Source: Bryobacterales bacterium (GTDB lineage Bacteria; Acidobacteriota; Terriglobia; Bryobacterales; Bryobacteraceae). From it: a DNA stretch of 64,000 nt. The position numbers and the translations under genes were made by a program. The stretch covers positions 1 through 64,000 of the forward strand of contig PLRS01000118.1 of NCBI GenBank assembly GCA_003164035.1. Reading direction: 5' to 3'. The notes below the pieces were generated by a model, which was given only the letters and a program-made list of their open reading frames with translations, made no database searches and had not been told where the DNA came from. Positions 33,279-42,892 of the stretch are shown here, piece after piece (position 1 is the stretch's first letter; every line of letters begins with the position of its first letter).

Positions 33279-35755
33279 TTCACGTTGATGGTCAATTGAG
33301 GGCTGGCGGAAGCGATCACCTGGCCTTCGGAATTGCGCACGGCCAGGCTGGGCATGGTGACCGTGGTGGAACCGGCGGCGAGCGGTTGGAATACCAATGT
33401 GACCAGGGTGCCCGAAGCGGCCGAAGGAAGCGGCGCATGTTGCTGGCGCTTGAGTTCGATGGCGGCCTGGCCGGATTCGTTGTGGATGGTCTTGCTGAAG
33501 GCGATCTGCGGTCCGCTGCCCAACAGATCGCCCGGCTGGACGTCGGTGAGTTTCAGCGCTTTGGGGTCGAATTGAACGAACATGGGCGCGGTGGCCGGGT
33601 CGGCGGCGTTGTCGAGATGGAGAGCCACGGTGAGGGGCGCGCCCACCGCGCCATCGGCCTGGGCCGGGGCGAAGTAAACGCGAGCGGACCCTCCGGCCGA
33701 GGGTAGCGCCTGGGGCGGCGCGGGCGCACCGCCGGTCCGCGGCAGCCGCATGGGCAACAGAGGCGCGGTAGCCGGCGGCATCGGACCGGTAGGCACGGCC
33801 GGCTCGGTGACGGCTGGCACCGGGACAGTTGGAACGCTGGCCTGGTTTTGAGGAAGCGCCGGGGGCACAGCCACGGCCGCGCCGGCTGGCGGCTTGGCGG
33901 CGGGCGCGGCGCCCTCGTCTTCGGCTGCGTAATGGATCTTCACGCTGGTGGTGTTGCCGACGTCGATGGGCCGCAGGTCGTCGGCGGTAATGTCGGGGCG
34001 GCGGAGGATGTGCGGGATCAGCACGATCATGATTTCGTCGCGGTTGTGGGTGACGCTATCGCCTTTGAACAGGGTGCCGAGGAGGGGAATCGAGGAAAGG
34101 CCAGGGATCCCCGTGACGGTTTTGTCGTCCTCGGTGTTGAGCAGGCCGCCCAGCAGGCCCACCTCGCCTTCGCGCATCCGGATTTCGTGCTCCACCTTGC
34201 GCTGCCCGATGATGGGCTCGTTGATGCCGCCGATGCTGGTGTACCCGCTGACGGTGGAAATGTCGATGGTGATGTGGATGGTGACTTCGCCGTTTTCATG
34301 CACATGCGGCTGCATGCCCACATTCACGCCCACATCCAGATATTGGAACTGGGTGCTGACCAGCGGGCTGACGCTGACGCCGCTGACGCCCGGCTGGTAG
34401 CTGCCGGTGGCGGTCGGTTCGCGCGATCCGATATTCAGGGTCGCCTTGATGCCATCGAGCGAGCGAAGCTGCGGCGACTGCAGGATTTTCGTCTTCGCGT
34501 CGCTCATCACCGCCTGCAATAAGGCGCTGGGCAGGGTGGTGGACCAATCCGCGCTCGAAAGATGGCTCAGTGAATTCAGGCCGACGGTGGACGAAGTGGA
34601 AGTGGTCGAAGAGCTTGAACTGCTCGAACTGGAGCTGGTGGTGGCCGTGGTGGCGATCGTGGAGCGCGGCTGGAAGGTGCCGGACATGTTCAGGCCGCCG
34701 GTGATGAGGGCCGCACTGAGCTGACGGCTGAACGTGGAATTGACTTCGATCACCAGCACGTCCACCAGGACCTCGGCCTTGGGCTTATCGAGGCTGCTGA
34801 TGATTTTCCCGGCTAGAGCGACTTTGTCGGCTTCCCCGCGGGCCACGATGGCGTATTGCGAATTATAAGGGAACAGCTTCTGAATTTCGGTGATGGTGCG
34901 GACGGCGTTGAGAATCTCCTGCACCTCCTGCACGGTGTTGGTGTTCTGGAGGTAGAAGACCTTGGTGACCTGCTCTTCGTAGTCGCGGCGTTTGGCCTGA
35001 CTGTCGTTGGTGACGAAGATGGCGTTGGAGGAGAGCGGCTTCCAATACGACTTGGTTAGCACGCCCAGGTAATCGAGAGCCTGTTCCACGGTCAGGTCGT
35101 CCAGCTCGATATTGAAGCCGTCGTGCGCCGGCGCTTGATATTCGGGATCCCAGAGCAGGTTGACGCCAGCCAGCTTCGCCACGGTTTCGAACAAGACGCG
35201 CGTCTTGTTGTTCATTTTGAGATTGATAGGCGCTGGATTGAGGGGTCTGAGCTCGGGCACCGCCAGCATGCGGCCGATCTTCTTTTGCTCCTCCCGCTGG
35301 TAGGCTTCGGCGGGAGTGAGGGCCCGTTCGGCGGGAGGAGTTTCCTTGCCGGTGGCTTCCACGCGCTTGCGCTCGCGTTCGATCATCTCCTGGGTAGTGT
35401 GGATCTCCTGAGCCGCCACGGTAGAGCCGGGATCGGTGGCGTAAGCCTTCTGAAACTCGAGCAGAGCATTGCCCAGTTGCCCGGCGGCGCGCATCCTGAG
35501 ACCGCTGTCGAGGTGCGCCTGGCTGGCCTGGAAACGCCCTTTATCGCTTGCCATCTGATAGCTGACGTCGGAGGGGTCTTCGGCCAGGGCTCTTTCGAAG
35601 CAATCGAGAGCGGCGTCCCATTCTTTGCGGGCTTGATGGGCGCGTCCTTCGGCCAGCAAGTGGTCGCCTTTGCGGTTGCCGGCCACGGCGGGAAAACCCG
35701 CGCCGAGCAAGACAAAGATCGCGGCACCCACCGTTAAACGATTGAAAGAGAACAT
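33275..35755 (-). CDS. Secretin with TPR N-terminus and cohesin-like C-terminus
   Basis: 826 residues. Signal peptide ('LTVGAAIFVLLGAGFPAVAG'), TPR-like helices (about 27-110), a secretin N-domain and N1-type repeats ('VFYLQNTNTVQEVQEILNAV'), a Ser/Thr-rich linker at about 365-385, the secretin pore domain ('ILQSPQLRSLDGIKATLNIG', 'VGLLGGLLNTEDDKTVTGIP', 'IPLLGTLFKG'), a Pro-rich spacer, and a last 130 residues that resemble a cohesin domain ('PLTVALHLDNAADPATAPMF'). The secretin forms the outer-membrane channel of a type II or type IV pilus-like system. The cohesin-like end could bind a partner outside. No ATPase (GspE) or GspF is nearby. Confidence 0.88.
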   Translation of the reverse strand: MFSFNRLTVGAAIFVLLGAGFPAVAGNRKGDHLLAEGRAHQARKEWDAALDCFERALAEDPSDVSYQMASDKGRFQASQAHLDSGLRMRAAGQLGNALLEFQKAYATDPGSTVAAQEIHTTQEMIERERKRVEATGKETPPAERALTPAEAYQREEQKKIGRMLAVPELRPLNPAPINLKMNNKTRVLFETVAKLAGVNLLWDPEYQAPAHDGFNIELDDLTVEQALDYLGVLTKSYWKPLSSNAIFVTNDSQAKRRDYEEQVTKVFYLQNTNTVQEVQEILNAVRTITEIQKLFPYNSQYAIVARGEADKVALAGKIISSLDKPKAEVLVDVLVIEVNSTFSRQLSAALITGGLNMSGTFQPRSTIATTATTSSSSSSSSSSTTSTSSTVGLNSLSHLSSADWSTTLPSALLQAVMSDAKTKILQSPQLRSLDGIKATLNIGSREPTATGSYQPGVSGVSVSPLVSTQFQYLDVGVNVGMQPHVHENGEVTIHITIDISTVSGYTSIGGINEPIIGQRKVEHEIRMREGEVGLLGGLLNTEDDKTVTGIPGLSSIPLLGTLFKGDSVTHNRDEIMIVLIPHILRRPDITADDLRPIDVGNTTSVKIHYAAEDEGAAPAAKPPAGAAVAVPPALPQNQASVPTVPVPAVTEPAVPTGPMPPATAPLLPMRLPRTGGAPAPPQALPSAGGSARVYFAPAQADGAVGAPLTVALHLDNAADPATAPMFVQFDPKALKLTDVQPGDLLGSGPQIAFSKTIHNESGQAAIELKRQQHAPLPSAASGTLVTLVFQPLAAGSTTVTMPSLAVRNSEGQVIASASPQLTINVK

Positions 35756-35798
35756 TTTCGCTCTACTCTAAGCTGCTTTCTGAGGCCTTGCCGCGGGC

Positions 35799-35804
35799 TA
35801 TAAT
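35799..35804 (+). promoter_or_regulatory. -10 hexamer TATAAT upstream of smpB
   Basis: A perfect TATAAT at 35799-35804, with a weak TTTCTG at 35777-35782 (16-base spacer). It lies about 80 bases before the smpB start, in the gap divergent to the secretin gene. Confidence 0.45.
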
Positions 35805-35883
35805 ATGGCCAGAGGCGGTTACGCGGTCCGGAGCCATCTAAAGTGATTGACGAGATTGCGCTTCGGGACGTTGAGACCAAAAA

Positions 35884-36351
35884 TTGGCCGACAAGAACTC
35901 CACTATCAAGATCCTCGGCGACAACCGGCAGGCCGGGCATAACTACTTTCTGATGGAGCGGTTTGAGGCCGGCATCGTGCTGACGGGCACGGAGGTGAAA
36001 GCGGCCAAGGACGGCAAGGTTCAGCTCAAGGACGCCTACGCCGCGGTGGAGGGAAACGAGGCCTGGCTCGTCAACGCGCACATCGCCGAATACTCGCACG
36101 GCAACCGCGAAAACCACGTGCCCGTGCGTAAGCGCAAGCTGCTGCTGCACCGCCGGGAGATCGATAAGCTACAGGTGGAAACGCGGGAAAAAGGTCTCTC
36201 CTTGATTCCCACCAAAATCTATCTCAAAAACGGCCGTATCAAGTGTGAATTCGCCATAGCCAAGGGCAAGAAACTGCACGACAAACGCGAAACCGAACGC
36301 GCCCGAACCGCCGAAGCCGAGGCCCGCGCCGAGATGCGCCGCCGCGCCTGA
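35884..36351 (+). CDS. smpB: SsrA-binding protein SmpB
   Basis: 155 residues: '[20 protein letters not shown]', '[20 protein letters not shown]', '[20 protein letters not shown]', '[20 protein letters not shown]', '[14 protein letters not shown]' with the conserved basic tail. It binds tmRNA and brings it to stalled ribosomes. A TGA lies in frame four codons upstream, so TTG at 35884 is the only sensible start. I did not find an ssrA gene nearby. Confidence 0.95.
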   Translation: MADKNSTIKILGDNRQAGHNYFLMERFEAGIVLTGTEVKAAKDGKVQLKDAYAAVEGNEAWLVNAHIAEYSHGNRENHVPVRKRKLLLHRREIDKLQVETREKGLSLIPTKIYLKNGRIKCEFAIAKGKKLHDKRETERARTAEAEARAEMRRRA

Positions 36352-36379
36352 AAAACCAAGCCACGCCCATCCAATATGG

Positions 36380-36385
36380 TATGCT
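36380..36385 (+). promoter_or_regulatory. Extended -10 (TGG-TATGCT) of the PdxR-like gene
   Basis: TG at 36377-36378 and TATGCT at 36380-36385. An ATG at 36381 lies inside the box, so the start should be 36390 or 36393, at or close to the transcription start. Confidence 0.45.
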
Positions 36386-36389
36386 TTGG

Positions 36390-37865
36390 ATGATGGATTT
36401 CACGCCGCAGCTCCGGCATGACTCCGATATTCCTCTTTATCGGCAGATATTTCTGCACATTTCTGCACAAATCCGCTCCGGTGAGCTGCCTTCGGGCGAG
36501 CGTCTTCCAGCTACCCGCGAATTGGCTGGCTTGCTTGGATTGAATCGCGCTACGATCTCGGCGGCTTACGAAATGCTCGAAACGGAGGGACTGATCGCCG
36601 GCCACGTCGGCCGAGGCAGCTTCGTTACCGGCACCGGGGCGCGCTCTCCCGCCGCTGGCCTCAATTGGAGCAGCCTGCTCGATCGTCCCGACCCCGCCGC
36701 CGGCCGCGATACTTTGCCCCGCCAGACCATCAGCTTTGCCACCTCCCGTCCGTCTCGGGATCTGTTTCCCCTGGACGAATTTCGCGCCACTTGCGCCGCC
36801 GTTCTGGAGCGTGCCGACCTGGCCGACATTTTGCAACTCGGTTCGCCCGGCGGCTACGAACCGCTGCGGCGTTATCTTCTCGACGATGCCCGCCGCCAGG
36901 GGTTGGCCGGGCCGAACGACGACGTGCTCATCACCAATGGTTGCCAGCAGGCGCTCGACCTGATTGGCCGCGTCCTGCTCTCGCCCGGCGATACGGTAGC
37001 GGTTGAAGATCCCATTTATCCCGGCTTGAAGAATCTGCTGGCCGATTTAGGCGCGCAACTGGCCGGAATCCCGGTTTCCGCCGAAGGATTGGAAGTTCCG
37101 GCGCTGGCCCGCATTCTCCAGCGCGAGCGCCCGCGCCTCTTGGTGGTGACGCCCAATTTTCAGAATCCCACCGGTGCCACTCTGCCGCTGGCGGCGCGTC
37201 ACGCCCTGCTCGATGCCGCCCGCGCGGCCCGCGTCCCGGTGGTTGAAAACGATCCCTACGTCGATCTGCGCTACGAGGGGCAGTCCATTGCGCCGCTGAA
37301 GGCGCTCGACCGGGGCGACGGCACGGTGTTGCTCCGCAGCTTCTCCAAGATCAGCTTTCCGGGCCTGCGTGTGGGCTGGGTGGTCGGTCCCAAGCCGCTC
37401 GTCGACCGCCTGCGCCAGGCCAAAGAGGCCGCCGACCTGCACAGCGACCAGCTCTCCCAAGCCGTCCTGCTGGAGTTCGCCGAATCCGGCCGCCTGGCGG
37501 CGCACCTTGCCCGCATGCTCGAAGCCGGCCGCGACCGGTTGCACGCCACGCTGGCCGGCTGCCGCGACCTGTTGCCGCCCGGCGCGCGCTGGACCACCCC
37601 GGAAGGCGGCATGAATCTTTGGCTGCGTCTGCCCGAGCCTCTGGATGCCGCGGCGTTGCTCGGCCGCGCCCAGAAAGAAGGCGTCAGCTTCCTGCCGGCA
37701 CGCTATTTCGCCGTCTCGCGTCAGGACCCTGGCGGCCTGCGCCTGAGTTTTGCCGGTTTGTCGCCGCCGGAAATCCGCGCGGGCCTGTCGATTCTGGCGC
37801 GCATCGTTGCGGCCGAACTGGGCGCCGCCCTCCGCGACGACGAGCCCGTCCCGGCCATGGTTTGA
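36390..37865 (+). CDS. pdxR: PdxR-like MocR transcription factor (GntR-aminotransferase fusion)
   Basis: About 491 residues. A winged helix of the GntR type ('[20 protein letters not shown]', '[20 protein letters not shown]') is joined to a fold-I aminotransferase domain with '[20 protein letters not shown]', '[20 protein letters not shown]' and '[20 protein letters not shown]', where the Lys of 'SFSKISFPG' should bind PLP. MocR proteins of this type sense PLP. PdxS and PdxT follow directly downstream on the same strand, so it most likely controls vitamin B6 synthesis. Confidence 0.9.
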   Translation: MMDFTPQLRHDSDIPLYRQIFLHISAQIRSGELPSGERLPATRELAGLLGLNRATISAAYEMLETEGLIAGHVGRGSFVTGTGARSPAAGLNWSSLLDRPDPAAGRDTLPRQTISFATSRPSRDLFPLDEFRATCAAVLERADLADILQLGSPGGYEPLRRYLLDDARRQGLAGPNDDVLITNGCQQALDLIGRVLLSPGDTVAVEDPIYPGLKNLLADLGAQLAGIPVSAEGLEVPALARILQRERPRLLVVTPNFQNPTGATLPLAARHALLDAARAARVPVVENDPYVDLRYEGQSIAPLKALDRGDGTVLLRSFSKISFPGLRVGWVVGPKPLVDRLRQAKEAADLHSDQLSQAVLLEFAESGRLAAHLARMLEAGRDRLHATLAGCRDLLPPGARWTTPEGGMNLWLRLPEPLDAAALLGRAQKEGVSFLPARYFAVSRQDPGGLRLSFAGLSPPEIRAGLSILARIVAAELGAALRDDEPVPAMV

Positions 37866-37902
37866 AGTTCGAAAGCGTTTTGATTGGGAGGTATTGGACG
37901 AA

Positions 37903-38793
37903 ATGTTTCAGTTTTCCAGCGAGCAGTTCCGGGTAAAAGTCGGACTGGCTGAGATGCTCAAGGGTGGCGTCATCATGGACGTCACCAACGCCGATCAGGC
38001 CAAGATCGCCGAAGATGCGGGCGCCAGCGCCGTGATGGCGCTCGAGCGGGTCCCCGCCGATATCCGCAAGGAAGGCGGCGTGGCCCGCATGGCCAACATC
38101 GCCGTCATCGAAAAAATCATGGCTACCGTCACCATTCCGGTGATGGCCAAGGCGCGCATCGGCCACTTCGTGGAAGCGCGCATTCTGGAATCGCTCGGCG
38201 TCGATTACATCGATGAAAGCGAAGTACTCACCCCGGCCGACGAAGAGAACCACATCGATAAGGGCCCGTTCAAGGTGCCGTTCGTTTGCGGCGCGCGCAA
38301 CCTGGGCGAGGCGCTCCGCCGTATCGCCGAAGGCGCCGCCATGATCCGGACCAAGGGCGAAGCCGGTTCCGGCAACATTGTCGAAGCGGTGCGCCACATC
38401 CGCACCATCATTAAGCAAATGAAACAGCTTACCGTGCTGGGCAAGGAAGAGATGGTGCACCAGGCTAAGGAACTGCAGGCGCCGCTGGAATTGGTCGAAT
38501 GGGTGGCCGAACATGGCAAGCTTCCGGTACCGAACTTTTCCGCCGGCGGGATTGCCACTCCGGCCGACGCGGCCCTGGTGATGCAGCTTGGCGCCGAGGC
38601 CGTCTTCGTCGGGTCCGGCATCTTCAAATCTTCCGATCCCGCCGCCCGCGCCAATGCCGTCGTGCAGGCCGCCAAGAACTACCTCGACCCCGAAAAACTG
38701 CTCGCCGCCAGCCGCGCCCTGGGTGATGCCATGCCCGGTCTGGACATCTCTAAGCTGCCCGAATCCGAGCTGTTGCAGACCCGGGGCTGGTAA
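37903..38793 (+). CDS. pdxS: PLP synthase subunit PdxS
   Basis: 296 residues, with '[20 protein letters not shown]', '[20 protein letters not shown]', '[20 protein letters not shown]', '[19 protein letters not shown]' and '[20 protein letters not shown]'. It makes pyridoxal 5'-phosphate from ribose 5-phosphate, glyceraldehyde 3-phosphate and ammonia supplied by PdxT. The ATG is preceded by GGGAGG at 37886-37891. The gene lies 37 bases after pdxR, and its stop overlaps the start of pdxT (TAATG). Confidence 0.96.
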   Translation: MFQFSSEQFRVKVGLAEMLKGGVIMDVTNADQAKIAEDAGASAVMALERVPADIRKEGGVARMANIAVIEKIMATVTIPVMAKARIGHFVEARILESLGVDYIDESEVLTPADEENHIDKGPFKVPFVCGARNLGEALRRIAEGAAMIRTKGEAGSGNIVEAVRHIRTIIKQMKQLTVLGKEEMVHQAKELQAPLELVEWVAEHGKLPVPNFSAGGIATPADAALVMQLGAEAVFVGSGIFKSSDPAARANAVVQAAKNYLDPEKLLAASRALGDAMPGLDISKLPESELLQTRGW

Positions 38794-39371
38794 TGAAGCA
38801 AGTCGGCGTCCTGGCCCTCCAGGGCGATTTCGCGGCGCACGGCGCGGCCATAGAGCGCGCCGGCGCCCGTGCCGTCTTTGTCCGCGACCGGGAGCAATTC
38901 GCACAAATCGACGGCCTGGTGATTCCCGGCGGCGAGAGCACCACCATGCTCAAGCTTCTCCACTACGATAATCTTATGGAACCGCTGGCCGCGTTCGGCC
39001 GGGAGAAGCCGGTTTTTGGCACGTGCGCCGGGGCTATCCTGATTGCCCGCAATGTCTTCCATCCCACGCAGGAGTCCCTGGGGCTCATGGATATCGGAGT
39101 GGAACGAAACGCCTACGGGCGCCAGATCGACAGCCGCGTGGTGGAAATCGCGGTCGAGCCCGAATTCGAGTCCCGCACCGCCCCAGGCAAGTTGGAGGCC
39201 GTTTTCATTCGGGCTCCCATCATCCGCCGCGTCGGTCCCTCGGCTCACGTTCTGGCGGAATACCGCGGCGACCCGGTGCTGGTTGAGGAGGGGCGCCACC
39301 TGGTGGCCACTTTCCATCCCGAATTGACCTCGGACCCACGCGTGCACGCCCTCTTCCTGGAGAAATTGTGA
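38793..39371 (+). CDS. pdxT: PLP synthase glutaminase subunit PdxT
   Basis: 192 residues: 'KQVGVLALQGDFAAHGAAIE', 'LVIPGGESTTMLKL', 'PVFGTCAGAILIARNV' with the nucleophilic Cys, 'LGLMDIGVERNAYGRQIDS', and 'LVATFHPELTSDPRVHALFL' with the catalytic His-Pro-Glu. It hydrolyses glutamine and channels ammonia to PdxS. It overlaps pdxS by one base and the next gene by four. Confidence 0.96.
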   Translation: MKQVGVLALQGDFAAHGAAIERAGARAVFVRDREQFAQIDGLVIPGGESTTMLKLLHYDNLMEPLAAFGREKPVFGTCAGAILIARNVFHPTQESLGLMDIGVERNAYGRQIDSRVVEIAVEPEFESRTAPGKLEAVFIRAPIIRRVGPSAHVLAEYRGDPVLVEEGRHLVATFHPELTSDPRVHALFLEKL

Positions 39372-39823
39372 GCGCTCGCGAAAAGAAACGCGTTCTGTTT
39401 GTGTGCATTGGCAACGCCTGCCGCAGCCAAATGGCGGAGGGGTTCGCCCGGCACTATGGGTCCGACGCGCTGATTCCGGCCAGCGCCGGCCTCGCGCCCG
39501 CCGCGCGCGTGGCCCCCGATACCATCCGCGCCATGCGCGAAAAGAATATCGACTTGAGCGAGCATTTTCCCAAGACCCTGCGCCAGCTCGCCCGCGTAAA
39601 ATTCGATGCCGTGATCAACATGAGCGGCGCGCCCTTGGGCGACGGCCTGAAGGCGCCCGTGGAAGAATGGCAAGTGGCCGACCCCATTGGCATGGACTAC
39701 GAAAAGCACTGCCAGGTACGCGACGAAATCGAACAACGGGTTATGAAGCTGCTCATCGACCTCCGCCGCGAGCAGCCCCAACCCCGATTTCGCGGCCAGG
39801 GCAGCGGCCGCCTCCCGGTTTGA
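39368..39823 (+). CDS. ArsC/low-MW phosphatase family protein
   Basis: 151 residues with the P-loop 'VLFVCIGNACRSQMAEGFAR' (CxxxxxCR form of Cys-x5-Arg), the 'ADPIGMDYEKHCQVRDEIEQ' region with the Asp-Pro of the general acid, and 'MREKNIDLSEHFPKTL'. The layout fits thioredoxin-coupled arsenate reductases or low-molecular-weight tyrosine phosphatases; the two cannot be told apart by eye. It starts at a GTG overlapping the pdxT stop (GTGA), so it is part of the pdx operon, an unusual partner. Confidence 0.82.
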   Translation: MSAREKKRVLFVCIGNACRSQMAEGFARHYGSDALIPASAGLAPAARVAPDTIRAMREKNIDLSEHFPKTLRQLARVKFDAVINMSGAPLGDGLKAPVEEWQVADPIGMDYEKHCQVRDEIEQRVMKLLIDLRREQPQPRFRGQGSGRLPV

Positions 39824-39933
39824 CTTGGCCGCCATCGGGTCATTCCCCGTCTACCGTGTAAAAGGTACACCCCAAGGTCGGGTAAAAGCTGCTTTCATAA
39901 CCCGAATAACCTCGTATTTGGTACGTGCCACAT

Positions 39934-39949
39934 TGGCAGGTCAATTGCA
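39934..39949 (+). promoter_or_regulatory. Candidate sigma-54 promoter
   Basis: TGGCAGGTCAATTGCA has GG and GC separated by exactly ten bases, close to the consensus TGGCAC-N5-TTGCA. It lies about 125 bases before the acyltransferase gene. PEP-CTERM genes in other bacteria are regulated by the sigma-54 activator PrsR, which makes this site worth attention. Confidence 0.4.
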
Positions 39950-40063
39950 TGGTTCGCTTCTTCACAAATTTAAATAATTGCTAGAAAAGGAAGATAAATT
40001 TGCCCTGATATTAACTATATTCCTTAGAGAAGTACTGTCCATTTTCAACGCAGACATTTCCTG

Positions 40064-40069
40064 CATAAT
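40064..40069 (+). promoter_or_regulatory. -10 hexamer CATAAT, leaderless spacing
   Basis: CATAAT ends six bases before the ATG at 40076, as at three other genes here. It is an alternative or addition to the sigma-54-like site. Confidence 0.35.
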
Positions 40070-40075
40070 TGGATT

Positions 40076-41050
40076 ATGGTGACAATACGCCTATTATTAA
40101 GGTCGGTTTTGGTACGCGCTGCGGCCTTCTCTCAGGTTCCACTTCCGGCCAAGAAGGCGATGTTGAAAAGAAGCCCTCTTGGGAGAGATCTAGCCGTGAA
40201 ATCGATTAGCAGTTCCTTTGGTTCAACGGGGTTCTTCCCGGTGGTACTGTGTCCTATCAGTACTAACGCTCCACCCGCTTTCAAGCACATAGAGGGGAAC
40301 GCCGCCCTGCGGTCCCGTTTGCTTGCCGAGATGCAGCGCTTTCGCGGTAATGTTTACTTGGAAGACGGCGCCATTATGCCCGAAGAACTAACTTCAGATG
40401 GCCGCCACCAGCTCGTGATTGACGAATACAGTTGGCATTTATTGACTTTGAATAAAGCTGGCGCCGTGTCCTCCTGTCTACGGTTTCTTCCGGAAGCAAA
40501 CTGCACGGAATTTGACGAGCTATGGCTTCGCCACTCCGCCCTGACGAACTCGGCGGTTTGGGGCTCCAAATTGCGGCGCGCGGTGGAGCGCGAAATGACG
40601 CAGGCGGACCGGGCGCGACTTTGTTTTGGGGAAGTCGGGGGCTGGGCAGTGGCGCCGGAGCGCCGGTTGACCGCCGAACCGCTGCGAACCGTCTTGAGCA
40701 TCTGCGGGCTGCTGCAATTGCTCGGCGGATGCGCCGGAATCGTCACCGCGACACGCCGGCACGATTCGGCGCCCATACTCCGGCGGGTCGGCCTTTCCCC
40801 GTTACAGGCGGATGGGGAAGATCTGCCGCCCTATTACGATCCGCAATATCGATGTGAGATGGAAATCCTGCGCTTCGATACCCGCTATCCCCCATCCAGG
40901 TACCAGGATTGGATCTGCGAACTCAGCAGTTACCTATCCCATGCTCCCGTGATCGCGAGTCCCGTGCCGGATGGCTCCTCGCGTGCTCGGCGGCCTGTTC
41001 CACTGCGTGACTGGGCGGTAACCGAGGCTGTGCCCGTCGGAGCTTTTTAG
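40076..41050 (+). CDS. GNAT-fold acyltransferase (FeeM/exosortase-linked type)
   Basis: 324 residues. The core resembles N-acyl amino acid synthases and the PEP-CTERM/exosortase-linked acyltransferases: 'EMQRFRGNVYLEDGAI', 'IDEYSWHLLTLNKAGAVSSC' followed by LRFLP, 'EVGGWAVAPERRLTAEPLRT' and 'LLGGCAGIVTATRRHDSAPI' followed by LRRVGL. These map to the acyl-carrier and acceptor sites of the LuxI-like GNAT fold. The first 85 or so residues are not conserved, so a later start is possible. It is 12 bases upstream of a flavin oxidase and close to a PEP-CTERM gene. Substrate unknown. Confidence 0.68.
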   Translation: MVTIRLLLRSVLVRAAAFSQVPLPAKKAMLKRSPLGRDLAVKSISSSFGSTGFFPVVLCPISTNAPPAFKHIEGNAALRSRLLAEMQRFRGNVYLEDGAIMPEELTSDGRHQLVIDEYSWHLLTLNKAGAVSSCLRFLPEANCTEFDELWLRHSALTNSAVWGSKLRRAVEREMTQADRARLCFGEVGGWAVAPERRLTAEPLRTVLSICGLLQLLGGCAGIVTATRRHDSAPILRRVGLSPLQADGEDLPPYYDPQYRCEMEILRFDTRYPPSRYQDWICELSSYLSHAPVIASPVPDGSSRARRPVPLRDWAVTEAVPVGAF

Positions 41051-41062
41051 GAGACCGATTTA

Positions 41063-42739
41063 ATGACGACAATGACGGATTGCTCTTTCGATTCCGGTCT
41101 GAAGGAATGGGCGGCGGTTGTCGGCCCCGGTCACGTCGTCACGGCCCCGGCCGCGCTCCACGAAACCGAAACCGGCACTTTTCGAATGAATAGCCAGGTT
41201 TCCGCCATCGTTCGTCCGGCCAATACTCCCGAAGTGCAGCAGTGTCTGCGCGTTGCCAATCGCTTTGGGATTCCGGTCTATCCCATCAGTACGGGTAAGA
41301 ATTGGGGATACGGTTCACGTGTCCCGGTCACCGACGGCTCGGTTGTGCTCGACCTGGGGCGCATGAACCGAATCCTCGATTTCGACGAAAAACTGGCCTA
41401 CGTCACCGTCGAGCCGGGGGTCACCCAAGGGCAGTTGTACGCATTCCTGCAGGGGCGGGGCTCGCGGCTCTGGATGGATGCGACCGGCGCCAGCCCGGCA
41501 TCGAGCCTGGTCGGAAACGCGGTCGAGCGAGGCTTCGGCCACACCCCGTACGGCGATCACTTCGCGAATACCTGCGGCCTGGAGGTCGTGCTCCCTACCG
41601 GCGAGACGATCGAAACCGGATTTTCGCGCTTTGCCGAATCGAAAGCCGCGCCGGTCTACCGTTGGGGCGTCGGACCGTCGCTCGACGGCCTCTTCTCGCA
41701 GTCCAATTTCGGCGTGGTCACCCGGATGACCACCTGGCTAATGCCCGCGCCCGAGTACTTCCAGGCGTACTATTTCCGCTGCGAAACCGCCGCCGGATTG
41801 GGCCCGCTGATCGATGCCCTGCGCCCCCTGCGTCTGGACGGCACCATTCGCAGCGCTTCGCACATCGCCAACGACTACAAGGTGATCTCCGCCCTTCAGC
41901 AATACCCTTGGGCCGAGGCGAACCAGCAAACCCCGCTGCGGGATCCGCTGCTGGCAGAACTGCGCGACGATTTGAAAATCGGCGTCTGGAACGGCTCCGG
42001 CGCTCTGTATGGGACCAAGGCGCAGGTGAAGGAAGCGCGAAGGCTATTGCGCCGGGCGCTGGCGGGAAAGGTCAGCCGCCTGCAGTTTCTCGACGACCGT
42101 ACCCTGCGCCTCGCCTCAATCTTTGCTAAGCCGTTTCAATTCTTCACCGGCTGGAATCTGGAGCGCACCCTGGCCCTGCTTAAGCCGGTCTACGGGCTGA
42201 TGCGCGGTATCCCCACAGACCATCCCCTGGCAAGTACTTACTGGCGCAAACGTACCGCTCCTCCCGCCCAGATGAATCCGGACCGCGACGGCTGCGGCCT
42301 GTATTGGTGCAGCCCGGTAGCGCCGGCCGACGGCGATCACGCCACCCGGCTTGCCGCCCTCGCCGGCGAACTGATCCTGGAGCACGGCTTCGAGCCCGCC
42401 ATCTCATTGACCCTGATCACCGAACGCACCCTGGCCTGTATTATTTCCCTGGCCTACGACCGAGCTGTGCCTGGCGAGGATGAACGCGCTGCCGCCTGCT
42501 ATCACGCCTTGCTCCGCGCCTTGGCGAAGAACGGCTACCACTCCTACAGGCTGAGTATCGCCTCCATGTATGCCATGCACGGCGCCGACTCCTACACCGC
42601 TCTTCTCCAACGCATGAAGCAATCCTTCGACCCCAACGACGTCCTCTCTCCCGGCCGCTACATCCCAGCGCAGGGCAAACGAGAGGGCGAAGCTTCGTCG
42701 GAACGTGAATTTTCATACGCTGCGAACCAAATTAGGTAG
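41063..42739 (+). CDS. FAD-linked oxidase of the vanillyl-alcohol oxidase/4-cresol dehydrogenase type
   Basis: 558 residues. The FAD-binding domain reads 'YPISTGKNWGYGSRVPVTDG', 'VVLDLGRMNRILDFDEKLAY', 'VTVEPGVTQGQLYAFL' and 'GNAVERGFGHTPYGDHFANT', all typical of the VAO family. The C-terminal 'MKQSFDPNDVLSPGRYIP' is the usual end of the cap/catalytic domain. Members oxidise phenols or alcohols with O2 or a cytochrome. With the upstream acyltransferase it may modify an acylated small molecule or tyrosine derivative (inference). AGGAGA precedes the ATG by 8 bases. Confidence 0.85.
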   Translation: MTTMTDCSFDSGLKEWAAVVGPGHVVTAPAALHETETGTFRMNSQVSAIVRPANTPEVQQCLRVANRFGIPVYPISTGKNWGYGSRVPVTDGSVVLDLGRMNRILDFDEKLAYVTVEPGVTQGQLYAFLQGRGSRLWMDATGASPASSLVGNAVERGFGHTPYGDHFANTCGLEVVLPTGETIETGFSRFAESKAAPVYRWGVGPSLDGLFSQSNFGVVTRMTTWLMPAPEYFQAYYFRCETAAGLGPLIDALRPLRLDGTIRSASHIANDYKVISALQQYPWAEANQQTPLRDPLLAELRDDLKIGVWNGSGALYGTKAQVKEARRLLRRALAGKVSRLQFLDDRTLRLASIFAKPFQFFTGWNLERTLALLKPVYGLMRGIPTDHPLASTYWRKRTAPPAQMNPDRDGCGLYWCSPVAPADGDHATRLAALAGELILEHGFEPAISLTLITERTLACIISLAYDRAVPGEDERAAACYHALLRALAKNGYHSYRLSIASMYAMHGADSYTALLQRMKQSFDPNDVLSPGRYIPAQGKREGEASSEREFSYAANQIR

Positions 42740-42892
42740 AAACCGTACTGCGAAAATCGGGAATCAGTACTACTTCCCCTAGACGAAAGCCCCCTATTGG
42801 GCGATACTAACAAAGGTCAGTACGCTAGGTGGTACTTCCACTGTGCGAGCTTGACGTTCGTCAGAGATATCGGAAGGGGAGGACTTCAAAAC

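Larger units (their letters stand above)
39824..40075 (+). other. AT-rich intergenic region with small hairpins
   Basis: After the pdx operon the DNA turns AT-rich, unlike its neighbours. It contains a compound hairpin at about 39872-39901 (TCGGGT / ACCCGA with an inner AAAGC / GCTTT), a sigma-54-like promoter at 39934-39949 and a -10 box at 40064-40069. No gene is visible. Confidence 0.4.

Noticed and set aside
42821-42850. A second sigma-54-like site upstream of the PEP-CTERM gene (TGGTACTTCCACTGTGC)
   Set aside because: GG and GC are separated by twelve bases instead of ten, so it does not fit the rigid -24/-12 spacing.
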